A DNA stretch of 64,000 bases from positions 124,001 to 188,000 of the forward strand of contig CAWCNV010000011.1 in the NCBI GenBank assembly GCA_963797015.1. Reading direction: 5' to 3'. The stretch comes from JBBPZA01 sp963797015 (GTDB taxonomy: Bacteria; Actinomycetota; Thermoleophilia; Solirubrobacterales; Solirubrobacteraceae). Position numbers and translations under genes: made by a program. Position 1 is the first letter of the stretch. Every line of letters begins with the position of its first letter. The notes under the pieces are model-generated. The model saw only the letters and a program-made list of their open reading frames with translations. It was not told the DNA's origin and ran no database searches. This document shows positions 32,985 through 41,057 of this stretch, in pieces.

Positions 32985-34448
32985 GTGCGGCTGTCGCCTC
33001 CGATCGGGCTGCGCGGGCGGATCGTCGCCGCTCTCGTCACCACCAGCGCGGTCACGCTGATCGTCGCGGCGGTCGCGCTGCTCTCGCCGCTCGAGCGCCG
33101 CCTGCGCCGCGAGGACGTCGAGCAGCTGCGCTCCTCGGCGGCGGCCACGAAGGTCTCGTTCCGGCGCCTGGACGCGGGCGAGGTCAAGCGCGGCAGCGCT
33201 GAGCTGGCGGCGGTCGTGCGCGCGCTGGGCCGGCGCACCGACGCCCGCGTCGTGGTCCTCGACGGGCGCGGCCGGCTACTGGCCGCGACCGACATCGAGC
33301 CGCGTGAGCGCTTCCCGCTCGCGGCCACCGCGCTGCGGCGCGACCGCGTCGATGCCGGCACGACCTCGGTCGGGGAGGGCGACCAGGCCGAGGTCGCGGT
33401 TCCGGTCGACGTGGACGGGCGCCGGATCGTCGTGATCCTGCGCCGCTCGCTGCGCGACACCACGACCGCGGTGAGCGCGGTCAAGCCCGCCTTCGCGCGC
33501 GCTGCGGTCATCGGCCTCGCGGTGGCGGTGGTGCTGGGGCTCGCGATCTCGTTCGGGCTCGTCCGGCGCCTGCGCCGGCTACGGGACACGACGCTGCGCG
33601 TGGCCGAGCAGGGGCCGGGCGCGGCGCTGCTGTCCGACTCGTCCCACGACGAGGTCGGCGATCTCACGCGCTCGTTCGCCACCATGCAGTCCCAGCTCCA
33701 GCGCCAGGAGCAGGCGCGCCGCACGTTCGTGTCCACCGCCTCGCACGAGCTGCGCACGCCGCTGGCCGCGCTGCGTCTGATGCTCGACGGTCTGGCCGAG
33801 GACCTGGACGGTGCCAGCCCGGACGTGACGAGCGCCCGCCACCAGGCGCTGCGGGCCCAGAACCAGTCGCGGCGGCTCGCGCGGCTGGCCGAGGAGCTGC
33901 TCGAGTTGAGCCGCGTCGATGCCGGCCTCCCGCTGCGCGAGGACCTCGTCGAGATCGGCGAGGTCTGCCGCGCGGTCGTGGCCGAGTTCGAGGAGCGCGC
34001 GAGCGCCGAAGGCCTGCGCATCGACTGCTCCGTCAGCGGGCCGGCGTGGGCGGTCGCCGACCCGGGTGGCGTGGCGCGGATCGTTCGCATCCTGATCGAC
34101 AACGCGCTGCGCTTCTCGCCGCCCGACGACGTGGTCGGGGTATCGGTGCAGGCGCGCGGGGAGGGGCCCGTCCTCCGGGTGGTGGACCACGGTTCCGGCG
34201 TGCCCGAGCAGGAGCGCAATCGCATCTTCGAGCGCTTCGCCCGCGGGACGGAGACCGACGCCGACGGCGGCTTCGGCCTCGGCCTGGCCATCGGCCGCGC
34301 GGTGGCTGAGGGGATGCAGGGGGAGCTCGTGCTCGAGCGAGCCGAGCGGGGCGCGGTCTTCGCGCTGCGCCTGCGGCCCGCTCCGGCGCAGGACATGCAC
34401 CCGCTCGAGCGAAGCCCGGGCGACGCAGAGCGCGAGCGGCGGGAGTGA
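32985..34448 (+). CDS. Sensor histidine kinase
   Basis: 487 residues from GTG 32985. Two membrane spans (about 14-33 and 173-192) enclose a small extracytoplasmic sensor of about 135 residues; then HAMP, the H-box TASHELRTPL (H254), N-box NALRFSP, DHGSGVP and GFGLGLAIG. It should phosphorylate the upstream regulator. An in-frame GTG at 32904 overlapping the regulator stop (GTGA) would add 27 low-complexity residues containing a 16-codon duplication, so the start is not settled. The signal is unknown; a cell-envelope cue would fit the neighbours. Confidence 0.9.
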   Translation: MRLSPPIGLRGRIVAALVTTSAVTLIVAAVALLSPLERRLRREDVEQLRSSAAATKVSFRRLDAGEVKRGSAELAAVVRALGRRTDARVVVLDGRGRLLAATDIEPRERFPLAATALRRDRVDAGTTSVGEGDQAEVAVPVDVDGRRIVVILRRSLRDTTTAVSAVKPAFARAAVIGLAVAVVLGLAISFGLVRRLRRLRDTTLRVAEQGPGAALLSDSSHDEVGDLTRSFATMQSQLQRQEQARRTFVSTASHELRTPLAALRLMLDGLAEDLDGASPDVTSARHQALRAQNQSRRLARLAEELLELSRVDAGLPLREDLVEIGEVCRAVVAEFEERASAEGLRIDCSVSGPAWAVADPGGVARIVRILIDNALRFSPPDDVVGVSVQARGEGPVLRVVDHGSGVPEQERNRIFERFARGTETDADGGFGLGLAIGRAVAEGMQGELVLERAERGAVFALRLRPAPAQDMHPLERSPGDAERERRE

Positions 34449-34455
34449 GCGGCCG

Positions 34456-34483
34456 CTAACGCGACGCCAACGAACGGGCAACC
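34456..34483 (+). promoter_or_regulatory. Response-regulator box array B
   Basis: CTAACG (34456), CCAACG (34467) and GCAACC (34478), again at 11-bp steps, in the 68-bp gap before the GT39 gene. TTTAGC at 34489-34494 directly downstream could be the -10, so the boxes occupy the -35 region as in class II activation by PhoB-type regulators. Confidence 0.6.
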
Positions 34484-34516
34484 GCGGCTTTAGCGCCGCT
34501 GGCCAGCATCTCGAGC

Positions 34517-36382
34517 ATGGCCGTCGACCAGCTGCGCGCCGGCGACGCAACCCGAGCCGGCGGAGCGCTCGGGCGGCCGGCGCCCCGGCGGGTCCCGGGG
34601 CGCTGGCCGGCGGCCATACCGGCGCGGGCGCTGTCGTGGGCACCGGTGGTGGCCGCGACCGCGCTCGCCGCCGCCCTGCGCCTCTCGCACTTCAAGGGGA
34701 TCCCGCCCAACCCCTACTACGACGCCGCCGTGCGCAGCATGGCGCTGTCGTGGCACAACTTCCTGTTCGGCGCCTTCGAGCCCGGCGGCTCGGTGTCCAT
34801 CGACAAGCCGCCGGTCGACCTGTGGCTCCAGGTGGCGAGCGTGAAGCTGCTGGGCTTCGGCTCCTGGCAGCTTCGGCTTCCGGCCGTGATCGCCGGGATC
34901 GCCGCGGTGCCGCTGCTGTACGCCGTCCTGCGCGCGCTCGACGGTCGCGTCGCGGCCCTGACCGGCGCGCTCGCGCTGGCCGTGCTCCCGATCGCGGTGC
35001 TCACCGACCGCAGCGACACGATGGACTCGGTGATGGTCGCGCTCGACCTCGTCGCCGTGCTGCTGGTCGTGCGCACGAGCCGCTCGCAGCGCCCGGCAGC
35101 GCTGATCGCGGCCGGGGCGGTCCTCGGCCTCGCCTTCAACGTCAAGCTGCTCGAGGCGCTGATCGTCGTGCCCGCGTTGGTCGTGCTCTTCTGGCTGCAC
35201 AGCCCGGTGCCGCGCCTGACGCGCCTCGGCGCGCTGACCGCCGCGGGCGGGGCGTTCGTGGCGGTCGCGCTCTCGTGGCTGGTGCTCGTGACGGTACTGC
35301 CCGGCTCCAAGCCGTTCGCCATCGGCTCGACCAGCGGAAGCCCCTGGCAGTCCTCGTTCGTGTTCAACGGCGTCGCGCGTGCCGGAAGGCATCTCCATCT
35401 CGCTCGCAACGACCTCCCGGGCGCCGACAGGTTGTTCCGCGCGGGCGGGCGGCGCTACCGCTCGCTGGTCGGGATCGAGCTCGGAGCGGCGCTCGTGCTC
35501 GGGGCGCTGGCCGTGTTGGCGGCCCTGTCGTCGGCGCTGGCCGCGCTCGACGGCCGCGACTCCAGGCGCGGCGACCGGCCGCACCGCGCCGGCGCGATCG
35601 CATTCGCTGTCTGGCTGCTGACCGGCGTGGCGGTGCTGAGCACGATGCGCCAGCTCCACCCGCGCTACGTCGAGGCGATCGCGCCGGCGGTGGCGGGCTG
35701 CTTCGGGCTCGCGGTCGCGGCGCTCGCGCGGCGCGGCTGGAGCGCCGCCACCGCACTGCGCGCGGCGGGGCCGCGCGTGGCCGTGGCCGTCGCCACCGCC
35801 GTGTTCGTGGCCGCCCTGCTCGCGAGCCCGCTCAGCTCCTCGATCGCGGTCGTGAACAGCATGCGCTCGGACTCGGGACGGCCCGGCGCGCTCCCGGCTG
35901 CGACGGTCAGCAGCCTCAGCGACTACCTCGCGCGACGCACGCGCACGGCGCGCTACGAGTTCGCTTCGGCCTCGGCGCTGTACGCCGGTCCGTTGATCGT
36001 CCGCGACGCCCGCCCGGTGCTGATCCTCGACACCGTAAAGGGCCATCGCCTGACCTCGGTGCGCACGCTGCGCGATGCCGTCGGCAACGGCGACGTCCGC
36101 TACGCGCTGATCAGCACGACGCGCTGCAAGGGCAAGTCGAAGCGGGTCGCCTGTGTCGGCGCGGTCGGGTGGGCGCACCGGCACGGCCGCGCGGTCGCCC
36201 GCCGCGCCGGCCTGCCCCGAAAGCTGGAGCTGGTGGAGCTTCGCCTCCGGCCGAACCGCTCGGCCCGAAGCCGAACGGAGGCGCGGCGTGCGCGGCGTGC
36301 CCGGGTCCGGGGCCGGCGCACGTCCCGCTCCTACCGGGGCACGTCGACCAGCCGGCGACGCGCGAAGAAGCGCACGATCTGA
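34517..36382 (+). CDS. GT39-family (ArnT/PMT-like) membrane glycosyltransferase
   Basis: 621 residues with about 11 membrane spans. The first outer loop holds PYYDAAVRSMALSWHNFLFG followed by SVSIDKPPVDLWLQ, the polyprenyl-phosphate-sugar transferase signature of GT39/GT83 enzymes. It would move a sugar from a polyprenyl phosphate to protein or to a lipid or polymer at the outer face. A basic tail (RRARVRGRRTSRSYR) ends the protein. It follows the two-component genes and carries their repeat boxes. The last 52 bp overlap the opposing esterase gene. Confidence 0.88.
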   Translation: MAVDQLRAGDATRAGGALGRPAPRRVPGRWPAAIPARALSWAPVVAATALAAALRLSHFKGIPPNPYYDAAVRSMALSWHNFLFGAFEPGGSVSIDKPPVDLWLQVASVKLLGFGSWQLRLPAVIAGIAAVPLLYAVLRALDGRVAALTGALALAVLPIAVLTDRSDTMDSVMVALDLVAVLLVVRTSRSQRPAALIAAGAVLGLAFNVKLLEALIVVPALVVLFWLHSPVPRLTRLGALTAAGGAFVAVALSWLVLVTVLPGSKPFAIGSTSGSPWQSSFVFNGVARAGRHLHLARNDLPGADRLFRAGGRRYRSLVGIELGAALVLGALAVLAALSSALAALDGRDSRRGDRPHRAGAIAFAVWLLTGVAVLSTMRQLHPRYVEAIAPAVAGCFGLAVAALARRGWSAATALRAAGPRVAVAVATAVFVAALLASPLSSSIAVVNSMRSDSGRPGALPAATVSSLSDYLARRTRTARYEFASASALYAGPLIVRDARPVLILDTVKGHRLTSVRTLRDAVGNGDVRYALISTTRCKGKSKRVACVGAVGWAHRHGRAVARRAGLPRKLELVELRLRPNRSARSRTEARRARRARVRGRRTSRSYRGTSTSRRRAKKRTI

Positions 36383-37251
36383 TCGGCGGCCGAGATCGTG
36401 CTCGGCGGGCCGTCGCCGGGCGGCGTCGAGCCCGGCCAGGAGTGCGTGCCGCCGTAGACCTCGATGTGCGTGACCCCGATCCCGCGGCGACAGCCGGGCC
36501 AGTCCGAGCGCACCGTGCGGATGGCGATCCGGCGCCGCACGGGTGTCGCCGCGCAGCCGTCGCGCACCGCCCACTCCCGCAGCCAGGTGCGCACGGGCTC
36601 GACGATCGGGACGCGGCCGCGGTAGGGGGCGCTCTCGTCCGCGGTCCCGTGGATCTCGAGCACCGACACGGGAGACGCGGCGTCGCAGGAGTCGACGCGG
36701 TAGGCGCCCGCGACCGGCGCGATGGCCGCGAGCAGGCCGCCGATCCGGCAGGTCATGAACGCGGCGAAGCCGGCGCCGTTCGAGATCCCCGTGGCGTAGA
36801 CGCGCCGCGCGTCCACGCACAGGCGCCGCTTGACCACCACCAGCAGGTCGCGCACGAACGCGACGTCGTCGGGGTAGGAGGACGAGTCCCCCTGCAGCGT
36901 CCAGCGCCGGCGGCTGCGGTCGGCGGTGGGGTAGAGGACCGCCATCCCGCGCGGGTCGGCCGCCCGCGAGAGGCCGGAGTAGCTCTGCATGAAGCTGCCG
37001 TTGCCGCCGGCGCCGTGGAAGGCGAGGATCAGCGGAATCGGCCGGTTGGCGCCGCGCGGGACGTGCAGCAGCGCGCTCCGGCGGCGGCCGCCGCTGGTGA
37101 CGCGCAGCGTGGTGTCGCCGGCGCGCACGGCCGCGCACGCGGTGGTCCTCGCGGGCGACTGGCCGACATCGTTCAGCCCACCGATCACCAGCGCCGCGAC
37201 CACCCCGAGCGCCCCCGCGAGCGCTCGCCATAGCAGCGGGCGGGTTCGCAC
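36331..37251 (-). CDS. LpqC-like secreted esterase (PHB depolymerase family)
   Basis: 306 residues from GTG 37251; TTG 37260 is an alternative, but TAGCTT ends 8 nt before the GTG. An N-terminal hydrophobic helix (LLWRALAGALGVVAALVIGG) acts as signal or anchor. The alpha/beta hydrolase fold shows LILAFHGAGGNG (oxyanion), the nucleophile elbow GISNGAG and a late His in YGGTHSWPG. The family includes polyhydroxybutyrate depolymerases, feruloyl and acetylxylan esterases and mycobacterial LpqC. A role in trimming acyl groups from a surface polymer would suit the context, by inference. Confidence 0.85.
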   Translation of the reverse strand: MRTRPLLWRALAGALGVVAALVIGGLNDVGQSPARTTACAAVRAGDTTLRVTSGGRRRSALLHVPRGANRPIPLILAFHGAGGNGSFMQSYSGLSRAADPRGMAVLYPTADRSRRRWTLQGDSSSYPDDVAFVRDLLVVVKRRLCVDARRVYATGISNGAGFAAFMTCRIGGLLAAIAPVAGAYRVDSCDAASPVSVLEIHGTADESAPYRGRVPIVEPVRTWLREWAVRDGCAATPVRRRIAIRTVRSDWPGCRRGIGVTHIEVYGGTHSWPGSTPPGDGPPSTISAADQIVRFFARRRLVDVPR

Positions 37252-37293
37252 CGGCGGCAAGCTAGCGGCCGCCCACAGCCCCGCGAGAGGATC

Positions 37294-37310
37294 CTAATGG
37301 GACCCCAACA
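37294..37310 (+). promoter_or_regulatory. Response-regulator box pair C
   Basis: CTAATG (37294) and CCAACA (37305), 11 bp apart, in the gap between the divergent esterase and methyltransferase genes. It differs from arrays A and B by one base in each box. It could control either gene or both. Confidence 0.5.
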
Positions 37311-37342
37311 TTGGCCGCGCCGGCGCCAATGCGCTCGCTCGC

Positions 37343-38215
37343 ATGCTTGGCGGCATGGTCCACGACGAGCTCGAGGCGATGCTCGCGGCCGACGAGCGCC
37401 ACTGGTGGTACCGCGGCCGCAGGCGGGTGATCCGGGCCCAGCTCGACCGCCTGGGGCTGGGCCACCGGCGCGGGCTCGTCGCGCTTGACGCCGGCTGCGG
37501 CTCGGGTCGTAACCTCGACGTGCTCGCCGACTACGGGACCGCGTTCGGCGTCGATCTGAGCCAGCGAGCGGTCGAGGAGGCACGCGCGCGCGGGCATGCC
37601 CGCGTGAGCCTCGGTCGCGTGGAGGGCCTCCCATTCGCCAACCAAAGCTTCGACCTGGTGACGTGCCTCGACGTGCTCGAGCACGTGCCCGATGATCGCC
37701 GCGTGCTGCGCGAGCTCCGGCGCGTGACCCGCCCCGGCGGCGTGCTCGTCGTGACCGTGCCCGCCTACCCCGCGCTGTGGTCGGCCCACGACGTGCTCAA
37801 CGGCCACCACCGGCGCTACCGCCGCGCGTCGCTCGACGGGGCGGCCACCGCCGCCGGCTGGCAGGGCGTGAGCACGAGCCACTTCAACAGCGCCCTGCTC
37901 GCACCCGCCGCACTGGTCCGCCTCGCGCGGCGCGGGCGCGAGGGCGGCGGGTCGGACCTCGAGCGCACGCCCGCGGCGCTCAACGGGCTGCTCGAGTTGC
38001 CGCTGCGCGCCGAGGCGGCGGTGGTGCGGGCCGGCTTCCGGCTGCCCTTCGGGCTCTCGCTGCTCGGGGTCTACCGGGCGGTGCCTCGCGGCCGCCGGCC
38101 TGGACTGCGGCGACTCGCCCCGGCATGCTCCGCCGTTCAGCCATGGCCGCAGCCCCAGAAAGCGATCCGGACAGCGGCGAGGAATCGCCGCGGGAGCGCA
38201 CTGAGCGCCAGATAA
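37343..38215 (+). CDS. SAM-dependent methyltransferase
   Basis: 290 residues. ADERHWWYRGRRRVIRAQLD precedes the SAM-binding motifs ALDAGCGSGRNLDVL, VDLSQRAVEEARARG and LDVLEHVPDDRRVL. This type is common in sugar-polyprenol and surface-polysaccharide loci. An ATG at 37355 is an equally good start. The last 24 codons beyond GLSLLGVYRAVPRG are low-complexity and overlap the next gene by 73 nt, which is unusual; the original stop may have been lost by a frameshift. Carries box pair C upstream. Confidence 0.85.
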   Translation: MLGGMVHDELEAMLAADERHWWYRGRRRVIRAQLDRLGLGHRRGLVALDAGCGSGRNLDVLADYGTAFGVDLSQRAVEEARARGHARVSLGRVEGLPFANQSFDLVTCLDVLEHVPDDRRVLRELRRVTRPGGVLVVTVPAYPALWSAHDVLNGHHRRYRRASLDGAATAAGWQGVSTSHFNSALLAPAALVRLARRGREGGGSDLERTPAALNGLLELPLRAEAAVVRAGFRLPFGLSLLGVYRAVPRGRRPGLRRLAPACSAVQPWPQPQKAIRTAARNRRGSALSAR

Positions 38216-38652
38216 TCGAGCTGCTCCAGGAGCTGCGCGTGCTGACGGCGGGCGTGCAGGTGCTGTTCGCCTTCCTGCTGGCGATCCCGTTCAGCCAGCG
38301 CTTCGCCGACGTGGACCGCTTTCAGCGCGCGGTCTTCATCGTGACCCTGCTGCTCACCACCTTCTCCGCGGCGATGCTGATGGCGCCGACCGCCTACCAC
38401 CGGCTGCGCTTCCACCAGCGCGACCGCGAGCACATCGTCGAGGTCTCCAACCGCTTCGCGATCGCGGGCATCGTCGCGCTCTCGCTGGCGATGACGGGAG
38501 CCGTGCTGCTGGTCACCGACTTCCTCTACTCCAGCGTCGTGCTGATCGTCCTGGTCGCGGGCGGCACGGGGCTCGTCTTCGCGGTGAGCTGGTACGCGCT
38601 GCCGCTGCGCCGGCGCCTCAAGGACCGGCGGCAAGCGGCGAACCGCGATTGA
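38143..38652 (+). CDS. DUF6328 membrane protein
   Basis: 169 residues. After a charged start, RQIIELLQELRVLTAGVQVLFAFLLAIPFSQRF and the four membrane spans that follow (ending VSWYALPLRRR) match DUF6328, a small actinobacterial and proteobacterial membrane family with no known role. The ATG at 38143 was chosen; one at 38125 would add six residues. It overlaps the methyltransferase frame by 73 nt. Directly after its stop lies an inverted repeat. Confidence 0.8.
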   Translation: MAAAPESDPDSGEESPRERTERQIIELLQELRVLTAGVQVLFAFLLAIPFSQRFADVDRFQRAVFIVTLLLTTFSAAMLMAPTAYHRLRFHQRDREHIVEVSNRFAIAGIVALSLAMTGAVLLVTDFLYSSVVLIVLVAGGTGLVFAVSWYALPLRRRLKDRRQAANRD

Positions 38653-38670
38653 GTGCAAGGGCGCTTGCAC
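38653..38670. promoter_or_regulatory. Perfect inverted repeat (operator or terminator)
   Basis: GTGCAAGGGCGCTTGCAC, 7-bp arms around GGCG, starting one base after the DUF6328 stop and overlapping the -35 (38665) of the next gene. It lacks a T-run, so an operator is more likely than a terminator. Confidence 0.5.
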
Positions 38671-38694
38671 CCCGTCGGCGCACTTCCGTACGGT
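38665..38694 (+). promoter_or_regulatory. Promoter for the exported-protein group
   Basis: TTGCAC (38665-38670), 18-nt spacer, TACGGT (38689-38694). The -10 ends 7 nt before the ATG at 38701, so the message would be leaderless. Confidence 0.5.
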
Positions 38695-38700
38695 GGCGCC

Positions 38701-38904
38701 ATGCTCCACGGCAAGCACCTGACCCCCGTCGCGGAGAGCTCGGACCCGCTCGGCCTTGCGGCCGCCGACTGGCTCGGCGCTCTGAGCGAGCGCAACGGCG
38801 AGCCCGTGCCCTACGCGTTCGCGCTGGCCGTCGCACGCATGGAGGGCCAGCGCCCGAACCGCGTCACGCCGGCGGCCGACCGGTTAGCCTCCGGGTCGGG
38901 ATGA
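38701..38904 (+). CDS. Hypothetical small protein
   Basis: Sixty-seven residues. The start is supported by a promoter placing transcription at its ATG and the end by a four-base ATGA overlap with the secreted hydrolase gene. The sequence LAAADWLGALSERNGEPVPYAFALAVARMEG is soluble and helical; no domain is recognised. It may serve mainly to couple translation of the following gene. It could still be a chance frame. Confidence 0.45.
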   Translation: MLHGKHLTPVAESSDPLGLAAADWLGALSERNGEPVPYAFALAVARMEGQRPNRVTPAADRLASGSG

Positions 38905-41057
38905 GGAGACTCGGGTGGCTCGCAGTCGCGGCGGCGCTGGCCGCAACCGGTGCCGCGCAGGCGGTGCCGGCGGCGGCGAAGCCCGGCCGCGGCGGCGCCA
39001 AGCGGTTACACGTCGAGGTCTCGAACGCCGACCGCTGCGATCCGCTGGGCACCGGCGGCTGCCTCTACCCGTATCCGAACGACTACTACACGCGCCGCGA
39101 CCCGAGCTCGCCGACCGGGCTGCGGCTCAACCTGAAGCGCGACTCGATGCCCGCCACGCGCGGCGGCGTCCACGTCGATCCTGCCGAGTGGAACCGCAAC
39201 GACGGCTTCAGCCCCGGCCAGGAGATAACGATCCGGATCCCCGGGCTCGACAACCAGGCCGCGTTCGACCGCACCGGCCTCGTGCCCGAGACCGACATCG
39301 GCGCCAGCTTCGACCGCCGCCAGCCCGTGGTCCTGATCAACGCCGCCACCGGCGCCCGCCAGCCGATCTGGGCCGAGCTCGACTCCCAGGCGAGCTCTGA
39401 CGGCACGCGCGCGCTGCTGATCCACCCGGCGCGCAATCTGCGCGAGGGCGCGCGCTACATCGTCGCGCTGCGCAGGCTGCGCGACAAGGAGGGGAACCGG
39501 CTCGCGCCGTCGACGGTGTTCCGCGCCTACCGCGACCGGATCAAGACCGACTCCAAGGCGGTCGAGCGCCGCCGGCCGGCGATGGAGTCGATCTTCAGGT
39601 CGCTGCGCCGGGCGCAGATCAAGCGCAGGAACCTGTACGTCGCCTGGGACTTCACCGTGGCCAGCGAGCGCAACCTGTCGGAGCGACTGCTGCGGATCCG
39701 CAACGACGCCTTCGCCCAGCTGGGGGACAGGAACCTCGCCGACCTGAAGGTGAAGGGCGCCTCACCGCAGTTCAAGGTCGCAGGCTTCCAGGACTTCACG
39801 GCCGCAGACGACCCCGACGTCCAGCGCGCGGTGTGGGGCACGGTCAGGGTCCCCTGCTACCTGGAGTCGAGCGGCTGCGAGGCCGGCGCCCTGTTCCACT
39901 ACGGCGCCGACGGCCTCCCGGCACAGAAGCCGGGCAACGTCATCAACGCGTACTTCCGCTGCATCATCCCGCGCAACCTGCCGGCGGGCGGCGGCCGCGC
40001 GCTGATCTACGGCCACGGGCTGCTCGGCGACCCGCTCGACGGCGGCAACTCCAACACCGGCGCCCAGGGACAGCTCAAGACGCTCGCCCGCGACAAGGGC
40101 TTCGTCGTGTGCGGCACGTACTGGATCGGCCTCTCCGACGCGCCCGCCGCGCCCGGGGCGCCCAAGGACATCGAGCAGGCGGCGAAGGCGGCCACGGACT
40201 TCTCGAGCTTCCCGCCGGTGGTCGACCGCCTCCAGCAGGGGGTGCTCGACTACCTCTACCTGGGGCGGGCGATGATCCATCCGAGCGGCCTGGGCACCGA
40301 CCCCGCCTTCCGGATCGGCGGGCGATCGGTGTTCAAGGACTTCGGCCCCGGCAGGCCCAGCCTCTTCTACGACGGAAACAGCGAGGGCGGCATCGAGGGC
40401 GGCCTGCTGACAGCCGTAGCGCCCGACCTCACTCGTAGCACGCTCGGCGTGCCGGGGATGAACTACCCGGTGCTGGTGCAGCGCTCGAAGGACTTCGCGC
40501 CCTTCCTGCTGATTCTGAACGCGACCTACAGCGACGAGCTCGAGCGCCCGCTGATCTACTCGCTGCTCGGCAACGTCTGGGATCGTGGCGACCCCGACGG
40601 CTACGCCGCGCACATGACGAGCGATCCCTACCCCAACACGCCGCGCCACAAGGTGATCCTGATCGCGGCCTTCGGCGACCACCAGGTCGCAAACGTCACC
40701 GCCGACGTCGAGGCGCGGACGATCGGGGCGCGCGTACGCGCGCCGGCGCTCGACCCGGGCCGCAGCCCGGACGTCGTGCCGTTCTTCGGGATCCGGCGCT
40801 TCGCGCGCTATCCGTTCTCAGGCTCGGCGCTGGTCATGTTCGACGCGGGGCCCCTGACGCCGTCCAATCCAATGGGCACGCCGCCGGCGCCCGACGCCAA
40901 CGTGCCGCCCAGCGTGGGCCAGGACCCGCACGAGTTCCCGCGCCGAACCCAGGCCGCCCGCGACCTCAAGGACCAGTTCCTGCGCCCCGGCGGGCGCATC
41001 GAGTCCGACCCGTGCGCCGGCAAGCCCTGCTACGCGAACGGGTACACCGGGCCGTAG
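38901..41057 (+). CDS. Large secreted alpha/beta hydrolase (virulence-factor-lipase-like)
   Basis: 718 residues. A signal peptide (MRRLGWLAVAAALAATGAAQAVPA) is followed by a beta-rich N-terminal domain of about 300 residues with YPYPNDYYT and IHPARNLREGARYIVALRRL, then a hydrolase domain with YGHGLLG and the nucleophile elbow YDGNSEGGIEGG. The layout resembles bacterial virulence-factor lipases with an Ig-like N-terminal half. The catalytic His may be in AFGDHQVAN. It would act outside the cell on esters. The ATG overlaps the previous stop (ATGA). Confidence 0.82.
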   Translation: MRRLGWLAVAAALAATGAAQAVPAAAKPGRGGAKRLHVEVSNADRCDPLGTGGCLYPYPNDYYTRRDPSSPTGLRLNLKRDSMPATRGGVHVDPAEWNRNDGFSPGQEITIRIPGLDNQAAFDRTGLVPETDIGASFDRRQPVVLINAATGARQPIWAELDSQASSDGTRALLIHPARNLREGARYIVALRRLRDKEGNRLAPSTVFRAYRDRIKTDSKAVERRRPAMESIFRSLRRAQIKRRNLYVAWDFTVASERNLSERLLRIRNDAFAQLGDRNLADLKVKGASPQFKVAGFQDFTAADDPDVQRAVWGTVRVPCYLESSGCEAGALFHYGADGLPAQKPGNVINAYFRCIIPRNLPAGGGRALIYGHGLLGDPLDGGNSNTGAQGQLKTLARDKGFVVCGTYWIGLSDAPAAPGAPKDIEQAAKAATDFSSFPPVVDRLQQGVLDYLYLGRAMIHPSGLGTDPAFRIGGRSVFKDFGPGRPSLFYDGNSEGGIEGGLLTAVAPDLTRSTLGVPGMNYPVLVQRSKDFAPFLLILNATYSDELERPLIYSLLGNVWDRGDPDGYAAHMTSDPYPNTPRHKVILIAAFGDHQVANVTADVEARTIGARVRAPALDPGRSPDVVPFFGIRRFARYPFSGSALVMFDAGPLTPSNPMGTPPAPDANVPPSVGQDPHEFPRRTQAARDLKDQFLRPGGRIESDPCAGKPCYANGYTGP

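Noticed and set aside
34490..37231. 913-residue minus-strand and 865-residue plus-strand open frames over GT39 and the esterase
   Set aside because: Both are Arg/Gly/Pro-rich shadows; the real genes have membrane spans, signal sequence and catalytic motifs.
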